Of a stretch of 64,000 bases of DNA, positions 1 to 11,778 are shown in pieces (position 1 is the first letter of the stretch; every line of letters starts with the position of its first letter). The notes beneath the pieces were generated by a model. It did not search any database, had not been told where the DNA came from, and saw nothing but the letters and a program-made list of their open reading frames with translations. A program made the position numbers and the translations under genes. Source of the DNA: Pantoea eucrina (GTDB lineage: Bacteria > Pseudomonadota > Gammaproteobacteria > Enterobacterales > Enterobacteriaceae); NCBI RefSeq assembly GCF_001691555.1, contig NZ_MAYN01000007.1, forward strand, positions 374,300 to 438,299, in the 5' to 3' direction.

Positions 1-1506
1 AAAAGCGATCTCACCGCCCATCTCCTGAACCAGTTTCTGGGTGATCACCAGCCCAAGTCCGGTGCCGCCATGCCGGCGGGTAATGCTGGCATCCGCCTGA
101 CGAAATGCCTGAAACAGCTGCGGCTGCTGAATATCCGGAATGCCGATGCCGGTGTCATGCACCTGAATCTCCAGTTCCGCCTGCGTGGCGCTGAGATGCT
201 GCAGCTCAACGCGCAGATCGATATGCCCCTGCTCGGTAAATTTGATAGCGTTACCTATCAGGTTGATCAGAATTTGCTGCAGCCGCAGCGGATCGCCGAT
301 GACATTGTCAGGCACGCTGTTTTGCAGGCAGACGGTGATCTCCAGCCCTTTCTCATGCGCGGACGGCGCCAGCAGCACCAGCATCTCATCCAGCGTGGCG
401 CGCAGCGGAAACGGTATGGATTCCAGTACCAGCTTACCCGACTCCAGACGCGAGAAATCGAGCACATCGTTGATAATGCTCAGCAGATTGTTGGCGGAGC
501 GCTCAATCGTGCTCATATAGTCGCGCTGGCTGGTGCTCAGCCCGGTTTTCAGCATCTGACGGCTGAAGCCGATCACGCCGTTGAGCGGCGTACGCAGCTC
601 GTGGGACATATTCGCCAGAAATTCTGATTTAATGCGGGCCGCTTCCTGAGCACGTTTCTTTGCCAGATCCAGTTCGACGTTCTGAATCTCCAGCTGCTCC
701 AGCGTTTCGCGCAGATCCCAGGTGGCCTGGTCGATATTCTGCTGCATCTCTTCGTGGTAGGCGGTGAGCGACATCGCCATCGCATTGATGCCGTTTTTGA
801 GCATGCTGAGTTCTCCCAGCATGTAGCCCTCCACCCGGCTGTCGAGCTGGCCGCGCCGGATGCGATCGACGGTGGTAACCATGTTGCGTATCGGGCCGGT
901 CACATCACGCATCAGACGATAAGCGAACAGCATGGCGAGGCAGAGGCAGAACAGCAGCAGCAGCGTCGCGACAAAAACCTCTTTATACTGCGCCAGCCGG
1001 ACCGACTGCAGGTCCAGTTCAATGGCGACGTAGCCCAGGGGATTACCGCCGGGTTTGGTCTGTTCATCCGGCTGCTCATCAGCAGAATAGCGTTCAGATA
1101 TGATAGGCGTGCGCAGCACCAGCAGGTTACCCTGGCGTTCATGCGTGACGCCCTCACGCAGATGCGTCATATCCTCTTTTTGCAGCAGCGCCAGGTTCTG
1201 CTTACTGTTCGAGGTGGCGTAAACGCGATTCTGGTTGTCGAAAACCGTAATGGCACGGACAATATCGGAATGACGCCGGTGCAGCAGGCTGACCAGCTCG
1301 TGGATCGCATCGCGATCGTGCCAGCTCATCCCATACTCACTGGATACCGCCAGGGGTTCGATAATATTGGCGCCGGCATCGTAGACCTGGCGCTGCAGTT
1401 CGTTATAGCGGTGGACGACAAAAAAGGTGCTGAGCAGCAGGCCAATCAGCAGCGTTGGCGCCAGTATTAAAATCATCATCCGCGCCCGCAGGCTGTATTT
1501 GGTCAT
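1..1506 (-). CDS. barA: BarA hybrid sensor histidine kinase, N-terminal 502 residues (cut by window edge)
   Basis: Membrane sensor kinase of the BarA-UvrY system, which drives CsrB/CsrC synthesis and so antagonises CsrA (csrA lies further along this window). The frame is open from ATG at 1506 to the window edge. Visible in order: a first membrane segment near residues 10-31, a periplasmic sensor region, a second membrane segment near 176-197, HAMP, a HisKA domain with the H-box [12 protein letters not shown] placing the phospho-accepting His at residue 302 (the E. coli BarA position), and an ATPase domain ending in the GLGL box. The receiver and Hpt domains lie outside the window. It is divergent from rlmD, as in E. 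coli. Identity is firm; truncation is only an edge effect. Confidence 0.96.
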   Translation of the reverse strand, partial: MTKYSLRARMMILILAPTLLIGLLLSTFFVVHRYNELQRQVYDAGANIIEPLAVSSEYGMSWHDRDAIHELVSLLHRRHSDIVRAITVFDNQNRVYATSNSKQNLALLQKEDMTHLREGVTHERQGNLLVLRTPIISERYSADEQPDEQTKPGGNPLGYVAIELDLQSVRLAQYKEVFVATLLLLFCLCLAMLFAYRLMRDVTGPIRNMVTTVDRIRRGQLDSRVEGYMLGELSMLKNGINAMAMSLTAYHEEMQQNIDQATWDLRETLEQLEIQNVELDLAKKRAQEAARIKSEFLANMSHELRTPLNGVIGFSRQMLKTGLSTSQRDYMSTIERSANNLLSIINDVLDFSRLESGKLVLESIPFPLRATLDEMLVLLAPSAHEKGLEITVCLQNSVPDNVIGDPLRLQQILINLIGNAIKFTEQGHIDLRVELQHLSATQAELEIQVHDTGIGIPDIQQPQLFQAFRQADASITRRHGGTGLGLVITQKLVQEMGGEIAF

Positions 1507-1588
1507 TACGATGCCCTGGCGATTGCCGTTTCCCTGTGCACGCGTCGTGGCGGGCGGCACAACCTGATTAAAAGAGAATACGATTACT

Positions 1589-2905
1589 ATGGCGCAATTT
1601 TACGCCGCAAAACAGCGGCCGACGACAAAGCAGCGGATCGCCGTCACTGTTGATGAACTCGATCCGTTCGGACAGGGCGTCGCACGCTATCAGGGAAAAA
1701 CCCTGTTTGTCAGCGGCGCGCTGCCGGGCGAACAGGCAGAAGTCACGCTGCTGGAAGATAAACGGCAGTTTGCCCGGGGTAAAGCGATAAAGATCGCGCA
1801 GCCCAGTCCGCAGCGGGAAATACCGCGTTGCCGCCATTTTGGCGTCTGCGGTGGCTGCCAGCAGCAGCATGCTGCTGTTGCACTGCAGGAGAGCAGCAAG
1901 GCGCATGCGCTGAGTCGCCTGCTGAGCCGCGACGCCGCCTCCCCGGTGGCGGTTGAGGAGATTATCCGCGGTGAAAGCTGGGGATATCGGCGTCGCGCCC
2001 GGCTTGGGCTGCAGTGGCAGCCGAAGCAGCAGCGGCTGGTGATGGGATTTCGCCAGGCGGCCAGTCATGCGCTGGTGGCGTTGCAGCAGTGCCCTGTTTT
2101 GGTGCCCGAACTTGAAGCACTGCTTCAGCCGCTGCACCACTGCCTGAGTGCCCTGCAGGGGGTAAGGCGGCTCGGGCATGTGGAGCTGGTGCTGGCAGAC
2201 AACGGCCCGCTGATGGTGCTGCGCCATCTCGACGCGCTTTCTGCCCGCGATCGCGCAGACCTGGAACGCTTTTCGCATCAGCACTCGCTTATGCTTTATC
2301 TGGCTGACGGCAGCGGCGAGCTGCAGGCGATCAACAGCACTATGCCTTACTACCGCTCGCAGGATTTAACGCTAACCTTTAGTCCACAGGATTTTATTCA
2401 GGTTAACGATCGCGTTAATCAGCAGATGGTGGCAACAGCGCTGGCGTGGCTCGATTTGCAACCCGACGACAGCCTACTGGATCTTTTCTGCGGCATGGGA
2501 AATTTCACCCTGCCGGCAGGAAAATTTGTACAAAATGTTGTGGGTGTGGAGGGGGTAGCAGCATTAGTTAAGCAGGCAGAGTATAATGCCGCGCTTAACA
2601 ATCTAAGCAATGTGCGCTTTTTCCAGCATAATCTGGAAGAAGAGGTTTCGCGTCAGCCGTGGGCGGCGCAGGGATTTAATAAGGTGTTACTGGATCCGGC
2701 GCGAGCCGGGGCGGCGGGCGTGATGTCGCATATTGTTAAACTTGCGCCGGAACGCGTGGTCTATGTTTCCTGTAACCCGGTGACGCTTGCGCGCGACAGT
2801 CAGGTGCTTCTGACTGCGGGCTACCATCTGGAAAGGGTCGCGATGCTGGATATGTTCCCACATACCAGTCATCTCGAATCCATGGTGTTGTTTAGCAAAA
2901 CATAA
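1589..2905 (+). CDS. rlmD: 23S rRNA (uracil-1939-C5)-methyltransferase RlmD
   Basis: SAM-dependent enzyme making m5U1939 in 23S rRNA (older name RumA). The 438-residue protein has an N-terminal TRAM domain, a [4Fe-4S] cysteine set (C81, C87, C90 in [10 protein letters not shown], and C168), a SAM-binding motif [14 protein letters not shown] and the catalytic VSCNP motif with C395. Length is close to E. coli RlmD (433). It lies between divergent barA and downstream relA, the standard enteric order. A small hairpin without a T-run (2905-2922) sits between it and relA, so some co-transcription with relA is possible. Confidence 0.97.
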   Translation: MAQFYAAKQRPTTKQRIAVTVDELDPFGQGVARYQGKTLFVSGALPGEQAEVTLLEDKRQFARGKAIKIAQPSPQREIPRCRHFGVCGGCQQQHAAVALQESSKAHALSRLLSRDAASPVAVEEIIRGESWGYRRRARLGLQWQPKQQRLVMGFRQAASHALVALQQCPVLVPELEALLQPLHHCLSALQGVRRLGHVELVLADNGPLMVLRHLDALSARDRADLERFSHQHSLMLYLADGSGELQAINSTMPYYRSQDLTLTFSPQDFIQVNDRVNQQMVATALAWLDLQPDDSLLDLFCGMGNFTLPAGKFVQNVVGVEGVAALVKQAEYNAALNNLSNVRFFQHNLEEEVSRQPWAAQGFNKVLLDPARAGAAGVMSHIVKLAPERVVYVSCNPVTLARDSQVLLTAGYHLERVAMLDMFPHTSHLESMVLFSKT

Positions 2906-2937
2906 GCGACAGTTATGTCGCTGTGGCAGGAGAGGAT

Positions 2938-5172
2938 ATGGTTGCGGTCAGAAGTGCGCATTTAAATACGGCAGGGGAGTTTGCCCTCGATCAGTGGATT
3001 GCCAGCCTGACTATTGGTAATCCTCAATCCTGTGAGCGACTGGCAGAGACCTGGCGCTACTGTGAAGCCGAAACGCGCGAGCACCCCGATCAGACTCTGT
3101 TGCTGTGGCGCGGTATTGAGATGGTGGAAATTCTCACCATGCTCAGTATGGATTGCGATAGCCTGTGCGCGGCGCTGCTGTTTCCGCTGGCCAACGCAGA
3201 TGTGGTCAGCGAAGAGAAGCTGGAGCAGGCGTTTGGCAAAGGGATTGTCTCCCTGGTACACGGCGTACGCGATATGGATGCCATTCGCCAGCTGAAAGCG
3301 ATTCATAATGATTCTATGGCGTCAGCCCAGGTGGATAATGTCCGCCGTATGCTGCTTGCGATGGTGGAGGATTTCCGCTGTGTGGTCATTAAGCTGGCCG
3401 AGCGGATTGCGCACCTGCGCGAAATGAAAGATGCGCCAGAAGATGAGCGCGTGCTGGCGGCAAAAGAGAGCACCAACATCTATGCACCGCTGGCTAACCG
3501 GCTCGGTATTGGCCAGCTGAAGTGGGAGCTGGAGGATTACTGTTTCCGCTATCTGCACCCGGATGAATATAAGCGCATCGCTAAGCTGCTGCATGAGCGG
3601 CGTATCGATCGCGAACAATATATCGATAACTTCGTGACCAACCTGCGCCAGGAGATGCAGAAAGAGGGCGTACGGGCAGAGGTTTACGGGCGGCCGAAAC
3701 ATATCTACAGCATCTGGCGCAAGATGCAGAAGAAGTCACTGGCGTTTGATGAGCTGTTCGACGTGCGCGCGGTGCGTATCGTGGCAGAGCGCCTGCAGGA
3801 CTGCTATGGCGCACTCGGTACGGTGCATACCCTTTACCGGCATCTGCCCAGCGAATTTGACGATTATGTCGCAAACCCTAAACCCAACGGCTACCAGTCC
3901 ATTCATACCGTGGTGCTGGGACCACAGGGCAAAACCGTTGAGATCCAGATCCGCACCCGTCAAATGCATGAAGATGCCGAGCTTGGCGTAGCGGCACACT
4001 GGAAATATAAAGAGGGACCGGGCGTCAGCAACTCGCGCGGGGCGGCCGGACACGAAGAGCGTATCGCCTGGCTGCGCAAGCTGATTACCTGGCAGGAAGA
4101 GATGGCGGACTCCGGCGAGATGCTGGAAGAAGTGCGCAGTCAGGTGTTCGACGATCGCGTTTATGTCTTTACGCCGAAAGGCGACGTGGTGGATCTGCCC
4201 GCCGGCTCCACGCCGCTCGATTTTGCCTATCATATCCACAGCGATATCGGGCACCGCTGTATTGGTGCGAAGATCAGTGGACGCATCGTGCCCTTTACCT
4301 ATCAGCTGCAGATGGGCGATCAGATTGAGGTCATCACCCAGAAGCAGCCTAATCCCAGCCGCGACTGGCTCAACCCGAACCTGGGCTATATCACCACCAG
4401 TCGCGGGCGCTCCAAAGTACACGCCTGGTTCCGCAAACAGGATCGCGATAAAAATATCGTGGCGGGCCGCCAGATCCTCGATAATGAGCTGAGCCAGCTT
4501 GATATCAGCATGCGTGAAGCGGAAAAGATCCTGCTGCCGCGTTACAACGTTGGCTCGCAGGATGAGCTGCTGGCAATGATTGGCGGCGGCGATATTCGTC
4601 TTAACCAGATGATTAACTTCCTGCAGGCAAAGCTCAATAAGCCGAGCGCCGAAGAGGAAGATCGTGAAGCGCTGCGCCAGCTGACGCAGAAGTCGCATCA
4701 CGCCTCCAGCGTACGTAAAGAGAGTGGTCGCGTGGTGGTCGAGGGAGTCGGGAACCTGATGCATCACATTGCCCGCTGCTGTCAGCCTATTCCCGGCGAC
4801 GATATCACCGGCTTTATTACTCAGGGACGCGGCATCTCAATTCACCGTGCCGACTGCGATCAGCTCAGTGAACTGATCTCTCATGCGCCGGAGCGTATCG
4901 TTGATGCCGTATGGGGTGAAAGCTACTCCAGCGGCTATTCGCTGGTGGTGCGCGTGACGGCCAACGACCGCAGCGGTCTGCTGCGCGATATCACGACCAT
5001 ACTGGCGAATGAAAAGGTCAATGTACTGGGCGTCTCCAGCCGCAGCGATACCAAAAAACAGCTGGCGACCATTGATATGGATATTGAGATTTATAACCAG
5101 CAGGTGCTGGGTCGCGTGCTGGCGCGGCTTAACCAGGTGCCGGATATTATCGACGCCCGTCGTCTGAATTAA
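2938..5172 (+). CDS. relA: GTP pyrophosphokinase RelA, ribosome-associated (p)ppGpp synthetase
   Basis: Makes pppGpp/ppGpp from ATP and GTP/GDP when uncharged tRNA occupies the ribosomal A site. I start at ATG 2938 (MVAVRSAHLN), because it follows an AGGAGAGG ribosome site and gives 744 residues, the E. coli length; an ATG five codons upstream overlaps that site. Visible: an N-terminal pseudo-hydrolase region whose HD-type catalytic motif is replaced by FPLANAD, so it should be synthetase-only; the synthetase core with NPKPNGYQSIHT and VEIQIRT; a TGS domain near 405-465; a C-terminal ACT domain (VRVTANDRSGLLRDIT). Unlike E. coli, no mazEF follows; a terminator and mazG do. Confidence 0.97.
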   Translation: MVAVRSAHLNTAGEFALDQWIASLTIGNPQSCERLAETWRYCEAETREHPDQTLLLWRGIEMVEILTMLSMDCDSLCAALLFPLANADVVSEEKLEQAFGKGIVSLVHGVRDMDAIRQLKAIHNDSMASAQVDNVRRMLLAMVEDFRCVVIKLAERIAHLREMKDAPEDERVLAAKESTNIYAPLANRLGIGQLKWELEDYCFRYLHPDEYKRIAKLLHERRIDREQYIDNFVTNLRQEMQKEGVRAEVYGRPKHIYSIWRKMQKKSLAFDELFDVRAVRIVAERLQDCYGALGTVHTLYRHLPSEFDDYVANPKPNGYQSIHTVVLGPQGKTVEIQIRTRQMHEDAELGVAAHWKYKEGPGVSNSRGAAGHEERIAWLRKLITWQEEMADSGEMLEEVRSQVFDDRVYVFTPKGDVVDLPAGSTPLDFAYHIHSDIGHRCIGAKISGRIVPFTYQLQMGDQIEVITQKQPNPSRDWLNPNLGYITTSRGRSKVHAWFRKQDRDKNIVAGRQILDNELSQLDISMREAEKILLPRYNVGSQDELLAMIGGGDIRLNQMINFLQAKLNKPSAEEEDREALRQLTQKSHHASSVRKESGRVVVEGVGNLMHHIARCCQPIPGDDITGFITQGRGISIHRADCDQLSELISHAPERIVDAVWGESYSSGYSLVVRVTANDRSGLLRDITTILANEKVNVLGVSSRSDTKKQLATIDMDIEIYNQQVLGRVLARLNQVPDIIDARRLN

Positions 5173-5203
5173 CGCGCAGCCGGCACTGGCCCGCTGCCCT
5201 TCA

Positions 5204-5230
5204 GGGTCGCCCTTAACGGCGGCCCTTTTT
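5204..5230 (+). terminator. Intrinsic terminator between relA and mazG
   Basis: An 8-bp GC-rich stem (GGGTCGCC with GGCGGCCC, one G-U pair), 6-nt loop and five T residues. It should end most relA transcripts, so mazG likely has its own promoter or depends on read-through. Confidence 0.75.
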
Positions 5231-5254
5231 ATACTGTTTTTTAGAGGATTCTCC

Positions 5255-6046
5255 ATGACAGCCCTGAACCGTCTGCTTACCCTGATGCAAACCCTGCGCG
5301 ATCCGGTGCGCGGTTGCCCGTGGGATCGCCAGCAGACATTTGCCACTATTGCGCCTTATACGCTGGAAGAGACGTATGAAGTGCTTGATGCTATCCAGCG
5401 GAGAGATTTTACCGATCTGCGCGATGAGCTGGGCGACCTGCTGTTTCAGATTGTGTTCTATGCCCGTATGGCAGAAGAAGAAGGGCGTTTTAACTTCGAC
5501 GATATCTGCAACGCAATCGGCGACAAGCTCGAGCGCCGTCATCCGCATATCTTTGGCAGCGCTGAGGCTGAGAGCGCCGAAGAGGTACTGCAGAACTGGG
5601 AAGCGATTAAACAGGATGAACGCGCGGCGAAAGCGCAGCACTCGGCGCTGGATGATATTCCGCGCGCGCTGCCGGCGCTGATGCGGGCGCATAAAATCCA
5701 GAAGCGCTGCAGCAGTGTAGGCTTTGACTGGGACAGCCTCGGACCGGTGCTGGATAAGGTGCATGAGGAGATTGATGAAGTCATGCATGAAGCGCAGCAG
5801 GCCACTGTCGACAGCGACAAGCTGGAGGAGGAGATTGGCGATCTGCTGTTTGCGACGGTAAATCTGTCACGCCATCTCGGCAGTAAAGCGGAAATCGCGC
5901 TGCAGAAAGCCAATGACAAATTTGAGCGTCGCTTCCGCCACGTAGAGCAGATTATTACGGCGCAGGGATTGAGTATGCCGGCAGCAACGCTGGAGCAGAT
6001 GGAAGCGGCATGGCAGCAGGTAAAACTGAGTGAGAACAATCACTAG
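5255..6046 (+). CDS. mazG: Nucleoside triphosphate pyrophosphohydrolase MazG
   Basis: Hydrolyses NTPs and dNTPs to NMPs plus PPi; in E. coli it also lowers ppGpp-linked effects. The 263-residue length equals E. coli MazG. Two tandem MazG folds are visible, each with acidic metal-binding helices: LEETYEVLDAI with ELGDLLFQIVFYARMAEEE in the first half, and EEIDEVMHEA with EEEIGDLLFATVNL in the second. It lies directly after relA, without the mazE-mazF toxin-antitoxin pair that separates the two genes in E. coli. A perfect 8-bp hairpin lacking a T-run follows at 6062-6082. Confidence 0.95.
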   Translation: MTALNRLLTLMQTLRDPVRGCPWDRQQTFATIAPYTLEETYEVLDAIQRRDFTDLRDELGDLLFQIVFYARMAEEEGRFNFDDICNAIGDKLERRHPHIFGSAEAESAEEVLQNWEAIKQDERAAKAQHSALDDIPRALPALMRAHKIQKRCSSVGFDWDSLGPVLDKVHEEIDEVMHEAQQATVDSDKLEEEIGDLLFATVNLSRHLGSKAEIALQKANDKFERRFRHVEQIITAQGLSMPAATLEQMEAAWQQVKLSENNH

Positions 6047-6214
6047 CTTGTGCAGCGTTATACTGCTGGTTATTCCAGCAGTGCGCATAATTCATCCGCT
6101 TGCGCTTACTCGATTCAGCCATCCGGCAACTTTGTGACATGCGTCAACATTTTCTGGCTGACTATCCGTTATGTTAGCCGCTGCACGGCGCGGGAGGATG
6201 GTGTGATTCATCAA

Positions 6215-6243
6215 TTGTGGCTGGGGACGACTTCGGGTATACT
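6215..6243 (+). promoter_or_regulatory. Probable sigma-70 promoter of pyrG
   Basis: TTGTGG at 6215-6220 and TATACT at 6238-6243 with a 17-bp spacer, ending 54 bp before the pyrG start. Seen by pattern only. Confidence 0.55.
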
Positions 6244-6282
6244 GCTTTCCCGTCCTGGTTATTCCATCGTCTTTAAACCTAA

Positions 6283-7935
<1,653 letters not shown>

Positions 7936-7945
7936 GAGTTTACGA

Positions 7946-7976
7946 ACAACGCGCGAACTTTTCGCGCGTTGTTTGT
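7946..7976 (+). terminator. Hairpin terminator or attenuator between pyrG and eno
   Basis: A perfect 12-bp inverted repeat (7946-7957 with 7961-7972, loop CTT), followed by a short T-rich tail (TTGTCTT). It could separate the highly expressed eno from pyrG or reduce read-through. Confidence 0.65.
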
Positions 7977-7987
7977 CTTAGGATTGA

Positions 7988-9310
<1,323 letters not shown>

Positions 9311-9350
9311 TCGCCTGCAGGTGCTGCTCCGTGCAGCACGCTTTGCCTGA

Positions 9351-9381
9351 AAGCCCCGCTATAAGCGGGGCTTTTTGTTTT
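9351..9381 (+). terminator. Intrinsic terminator after eno
   Basis: Perfect stem AAGCCCCGCT with AGCGGGGCTT, 3-nt loop and a run of T residues (TTTTGTTTTT). Unambiguous rho-independent terminator. Confidence 0.9.
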
Positions 9382-9459
9382 TCAGGGCACAAAGCGGCTG
9401 TGAAGCTGCAGTAAAAATCTGCCATAATCTGCGCCCCGAATGAGAGACGTGAGTGAAAA

Positions 9460-10131
9460 ATGTTCTACCCGATTAACGAAATGTTCCAGACGCTGCAGGG
9501 CGAAGGGTTTTATACCGGCGTGCCGGCCATCTTTATCCGCTTACAGGGATGTCCGGTGGGATGCAGCTGGTGTGATACCAAACATACCTGGGAGAAGCGC
9601 GCGGATCGGGAGACCTCACTGGGTGATATTCTGGTCAAAACAGTGGAGAGTGATGCCTGGGGAAGTGCAGACGCGGCCACGCTGATTGACACTATTGCCC
9701 AACAGGGCTGGAGCGCGCGCCACGTGGTGATCACCGGCGGCGAGCCGGCAATTTTTGACCTGCGTCCGCTGACGGAGGGGCTGGAAGCGCACGGATTCCA
9801 GTGTCAGATCGAGACCAGCGGCACCCATGAGGTGCACTGCTCTGCGGCGACCTGGGTCACGGTATCACCAAAGGTGAATATGCGCGGTGGCTATGATGTG
9901 CTGCTGCAGGCGCTGACGCGCGCAGATGAGATCAAGCATCCGGTGGCGCGCGAACGTGACGTGGAGGCGCTTGATGAGCTGCTGGCAGAGCTGCATGATG
10001 ATAAACCGCGTATTGTGGCGCTGCAGCCGATCAGCCGCGGTGATGCCGCGACCCGGCTCTGTATTGAAACCTGCATCGCCCGTAACTGGCGGCTCTCCAT
10101 GCAGACGCACAAGTACCTGAATATTGCCTGA
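9460..10131 (+). CDS. queE: 7-carboxy-7-deazaguanine synthase QueE (radical SAM)
   Basis: Radical-SAM enzyme forming 7-carboxy-7-deazaguanine from 6-carboxytetrahydropterin, a step to queuosine in tRNA. The 223 residues equal E. coli QueE. The iron-sulfur ligands are the short C-x3-C-x2-C set (C31, C35, C38 in GCPVGCSWCDT) typical of enteric QueE. ITGGEPAIFDL and the SPKVNM region contribute to SAM and substrate binding. queD, the preceding pathway step, lies nearby on the other strand. Confidence 0.96.
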   Translation: MFYPINEMFQTLQGEGFYTGVPAIFIRLQGCPVGCSWCDTKHTWEKRADRETSLGDILVKTVESDAWGSADAATLIDTIAQQGWSARHVVITGGEPAIFDLRPLTEGLEAHGFQCQIETSGTHEVHCSAATWVTVSPKVNMRGGYDVLLQALTRADEIKHPVARERDVEALDELLAELHDDKPRIVALQPISRGDAATRLCIETCIARNWRLSMQTHKYLNIA

Positions 10132-10140
10132 TTCACAGCA

Positions 10141-10274
10141 GGGGCGCATCAATGCGCCCCCTACGCACATATCCGTAGGGGCGCCATTTATGGCGCCCGG
10201 ATAGAAATCGCACATCGGCCAGGGACGCATTAATGCGTCCCCTACGCACATACCGGTAGGGGCGCGCCCGGGCC
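10141..10274. repeat. Two tandem palindromic (REP-like) repeat units between convergent genes
   Basis: Unit 1 starts with the palindrome GGGGCGCATCAATGCGCCCC (10141-10160), then CTACGCACATATCCGTAGGGGCGCC and a second palindrome (10179-10198). Unit 2 starts 81 bp later with GGGACGCATTAATGCGTCCC (10222-10241), then nearly the same CTACGCACATACCGGTAGGGGCGC. They fill the gap between the 3' ends of queE and the pyrophosphatase gene. Fold-back structure and duplication suggest a dispersed extragenic palindrome family; copy number elsewhere cannot be seen here. Confidence 0.75.
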
Positions 10275-10276
10275 AG

Positions 10277-10876
10277 CTACTGCTTCGCGTTATAGGCGTC
10301 AAACGCCTGCTTGATCTCCGCCCTGGCTTTAGCCGCATCCTCAAAACCGTTCAGTTCGACCTTTTTACGGCCATCCGGTAACTGTTTATACACCCGGAAA
10401 AAAGCCTCCAGCCGCTGCTGCTCAATGCGGGGCAGATCGCTTATCTCTTTAATATCATCATAGGTCGGATCGATTTTACTGGCGGGTACGGCGACAATTT
10501 TGTCATCCACTTCACCGCCATCAATCATTTTCAGCACGCCAATCGCACGCAGCTTAATCAGCGTGCCGGGCTGTAACGGCGCACGGGTGTAAAAAATCAC
10601 ATCCAGCGGATCGTTATCGCCGCCCAGTGACTGAGTCAGGGAACCATAGTTAGCCGGATACGCGACCGGCATCGACTGAAAGCGGTCAGCCACAATAAAC
10701 CCGGTTTTCGCATCAGTTTCATATTTGATCGTTCCGCCTGCCGGAATTTCTGTCACCGCGTAAAACTCTTCCGGCATCTTCTCCGGCTGGGGAAAATCGA
10801 GCACGTTTTGCGCCTGAACGGCAGCAGAAGCAGAGATAAAAACAGCAAGCAGGGAAAGGTATTTCAAAAGGTTCAT
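10277..10876 (-). CDS. Exported family I inorganic pyrophosphatase
   Basis: Hydrolyses pyrophosphate to phosphate. The 199-residue protein begins with a clear Sec signal peptide (MNLLKYLSLLAVFISASAAVQA, likely cut after A22), so it should act in the periplasm, unlike cytoplasmic Ppa. The catalytic set is kept: IKYE (K51, E53), R65 in VADRF, YPANYG (Y77), the signature DNDPLD (D87, D89, D92), the acidic DDK motif (D124, D125, K126) and VYK near the C terminus. It should therefore be active. It is convergent with queE and has no obvious operon partner. The family call is secure; the physiological role in the periplasm is unknown to me. Confidence 0.9.
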   Translation of the reverse strand: MNLLKYLSLLAVFISASAAVQAQNVLDFPQPEKMPEEFYAVTEIPAGGTIKYETDAKTGFIVADRFQSMPVAYPANYGSLTQSLGGDNDPLDVIFYTRAPLQPGTLIKLRAIGVLKMIDGGEVDDKIVAVPASKIDPTYDDIKEISDLPRIEQQRLEAFFRVYKQLPDGRKKVELNGFEDAAKARAEIKQAFDAYNAKQ

Positions 10877-11010
10877 TGTTGATTCTCTTGAGTTTTAACA
10901 GAGGAGACAACAACGTAGAGGGGGATTGTTACAAAGAGATGAATCAGCAGTAATAGGCGATCCGGAGATGCATTCAGGTCAGACAGCGGTTCAGGTGCGG
11001 ACCCGTGATC

Positions 11011-11107
11011 CCACGTTGCAGGAAGGCAGCAACCGCGTTCCTCCTCAGGCGCTTACATGAGTAAGTGACGGGGGTGGATAAGGGCAGCCAGCGCACCTGC
11101 AGCGTGG
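11011..11107. repeat. ERIC (intergenic repeat unit) element
   Basis: Imperfect inverted-repeat element with the conserved ERIC core GCTTACATGAGTAAGTGAC at 11051-11069, close to the region used as ERIC primer sites. The termini are inverted repeats CCACGTTGCAGG (11011-11022) and CCTGCAGCGTGG (11096-11107). It lies in the 246-bp gap between the pyrophosphatase gene start and the queD stop. At about 97 bp it is shorter than the usual ~127 bp form. Confidence 0.85.
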
Positions 11108-11122
11108 AAAACGCCGGTCCGG

Positions 11123-11482
11123 TCAGCCGCGGTAAACGCAGCCAGCAGTACACGTCTCTTTGATCATGACCGCGCTCAGCACCGGCAGCACCGGCTTAAG
11201 CTCATCCCAGATCCACTTCGCCAGCACTTCACTGGTGGGATTTTCCAGACCCGGAATATCGTTCAGATAGTGATGATCCAGTCGCTCATAGAGCGGACTG
11301 AAAATCGCTTTCAGTTCAGCAAAATCCATAACCCAGCCGGTATACGCATCCACTTCACCGGTTATTTCCAGTCGCACCAGAAAGGAGTGACCGTGCAGAC
11401 GACCGCATTTGTGCCCTTCAGGCACGTGAGGTAAGCGGTGAGCCGCTTCAAACTGGAACTCTTTAAACAGCGTGGTAGACAT
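11123..11482 (-). CDS. queD: 6-carboxytetrahydropterin synthase QueD
   Basis: Converts dihydroneopterin triphosphate to 6-carboxy-tetrahydropterin, the step before QueE in queuosine synthesis. I choose ATG 11482 (MSTTLFKEF), which follows GAGAG at 5 nt and gives 119 residues; an in-frame TTG four codons upstream has no good ribosome site. Zinc ligands H15, H30 and H32 and catalytic C26 are seen in [22 protein letters not shown], with LDHHYLND and KETCTAGC further on. Divergent from cysJ, as in E. coli. Confidence 0.96.
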   Translation of the reverse strand: MSTTLFKEFQFEAAHRLPHVPEGHKCGRLHGHSFLVRLEITGEVDAYTGWVMDFAELKAIFSPLYERLDHHYLNDIPGLENPTSEVLAKWIWDELKPVLPVLSAVMIKETCTAGCVYRG

Positions 11483-11778
11483 AATGACTCTCAAACGAAA
11501 AAACCGCTGAAGTCTACCTCAAAAGCAGATTTTTCGCACCCGCCGGGGCGCAAAAGCGCATTTAACGCTATCCGGCAGGGTACCTGAAGATAAAACCCAT
11601 ATTTAACAAAGGGATAATTTACCACTTTTGGCGGTTACTGATACCCGAAAAACCGCTTAGTCATTTTGGTTATTTATTATGTCGAACCCTTATTTAATCG
11701 TTAATATACAGCTCGGTAACCTACCTCCTCTTCCACCGCTTCTCGGTCCGGACTTCTGACACTGGAATTTTTAACGCG
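11483..11778. promoter_or_regulatory. queD-cysJ divergent control region (probable CysB-controlled cysJIH promoter)
   Basis: The 296-bp region holds no gene. Its second half (about 11590-11720) is AT-rich, with tracts such as CATATTTAACAAAGGG and GGTTATTTATTATG, as expected of a LysR-type activator target. CysB control is known for cysJIH in enterics. I cannot fix the -35/-10 or the exact CysB footprint. Confidence 0.4.

Noticed and set aside
754..1470. Long open frame opposite barA (and similar frames opposite relA, cysN and others)
   Set aside because: Antisense shadows of high-GC coding genes; no ribosome sites or family features.
1..1506. barA looks truncated
   Set aside because: The frame is open to the window edge; the missing part is outside the window, not a mutation.
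6142..6151. CGTCAACATT before pyrG, identical to one half of the LacI-type operator
   Set aside because: The other half does not match at all, so it is a chance half-site rather than a fifth operator.
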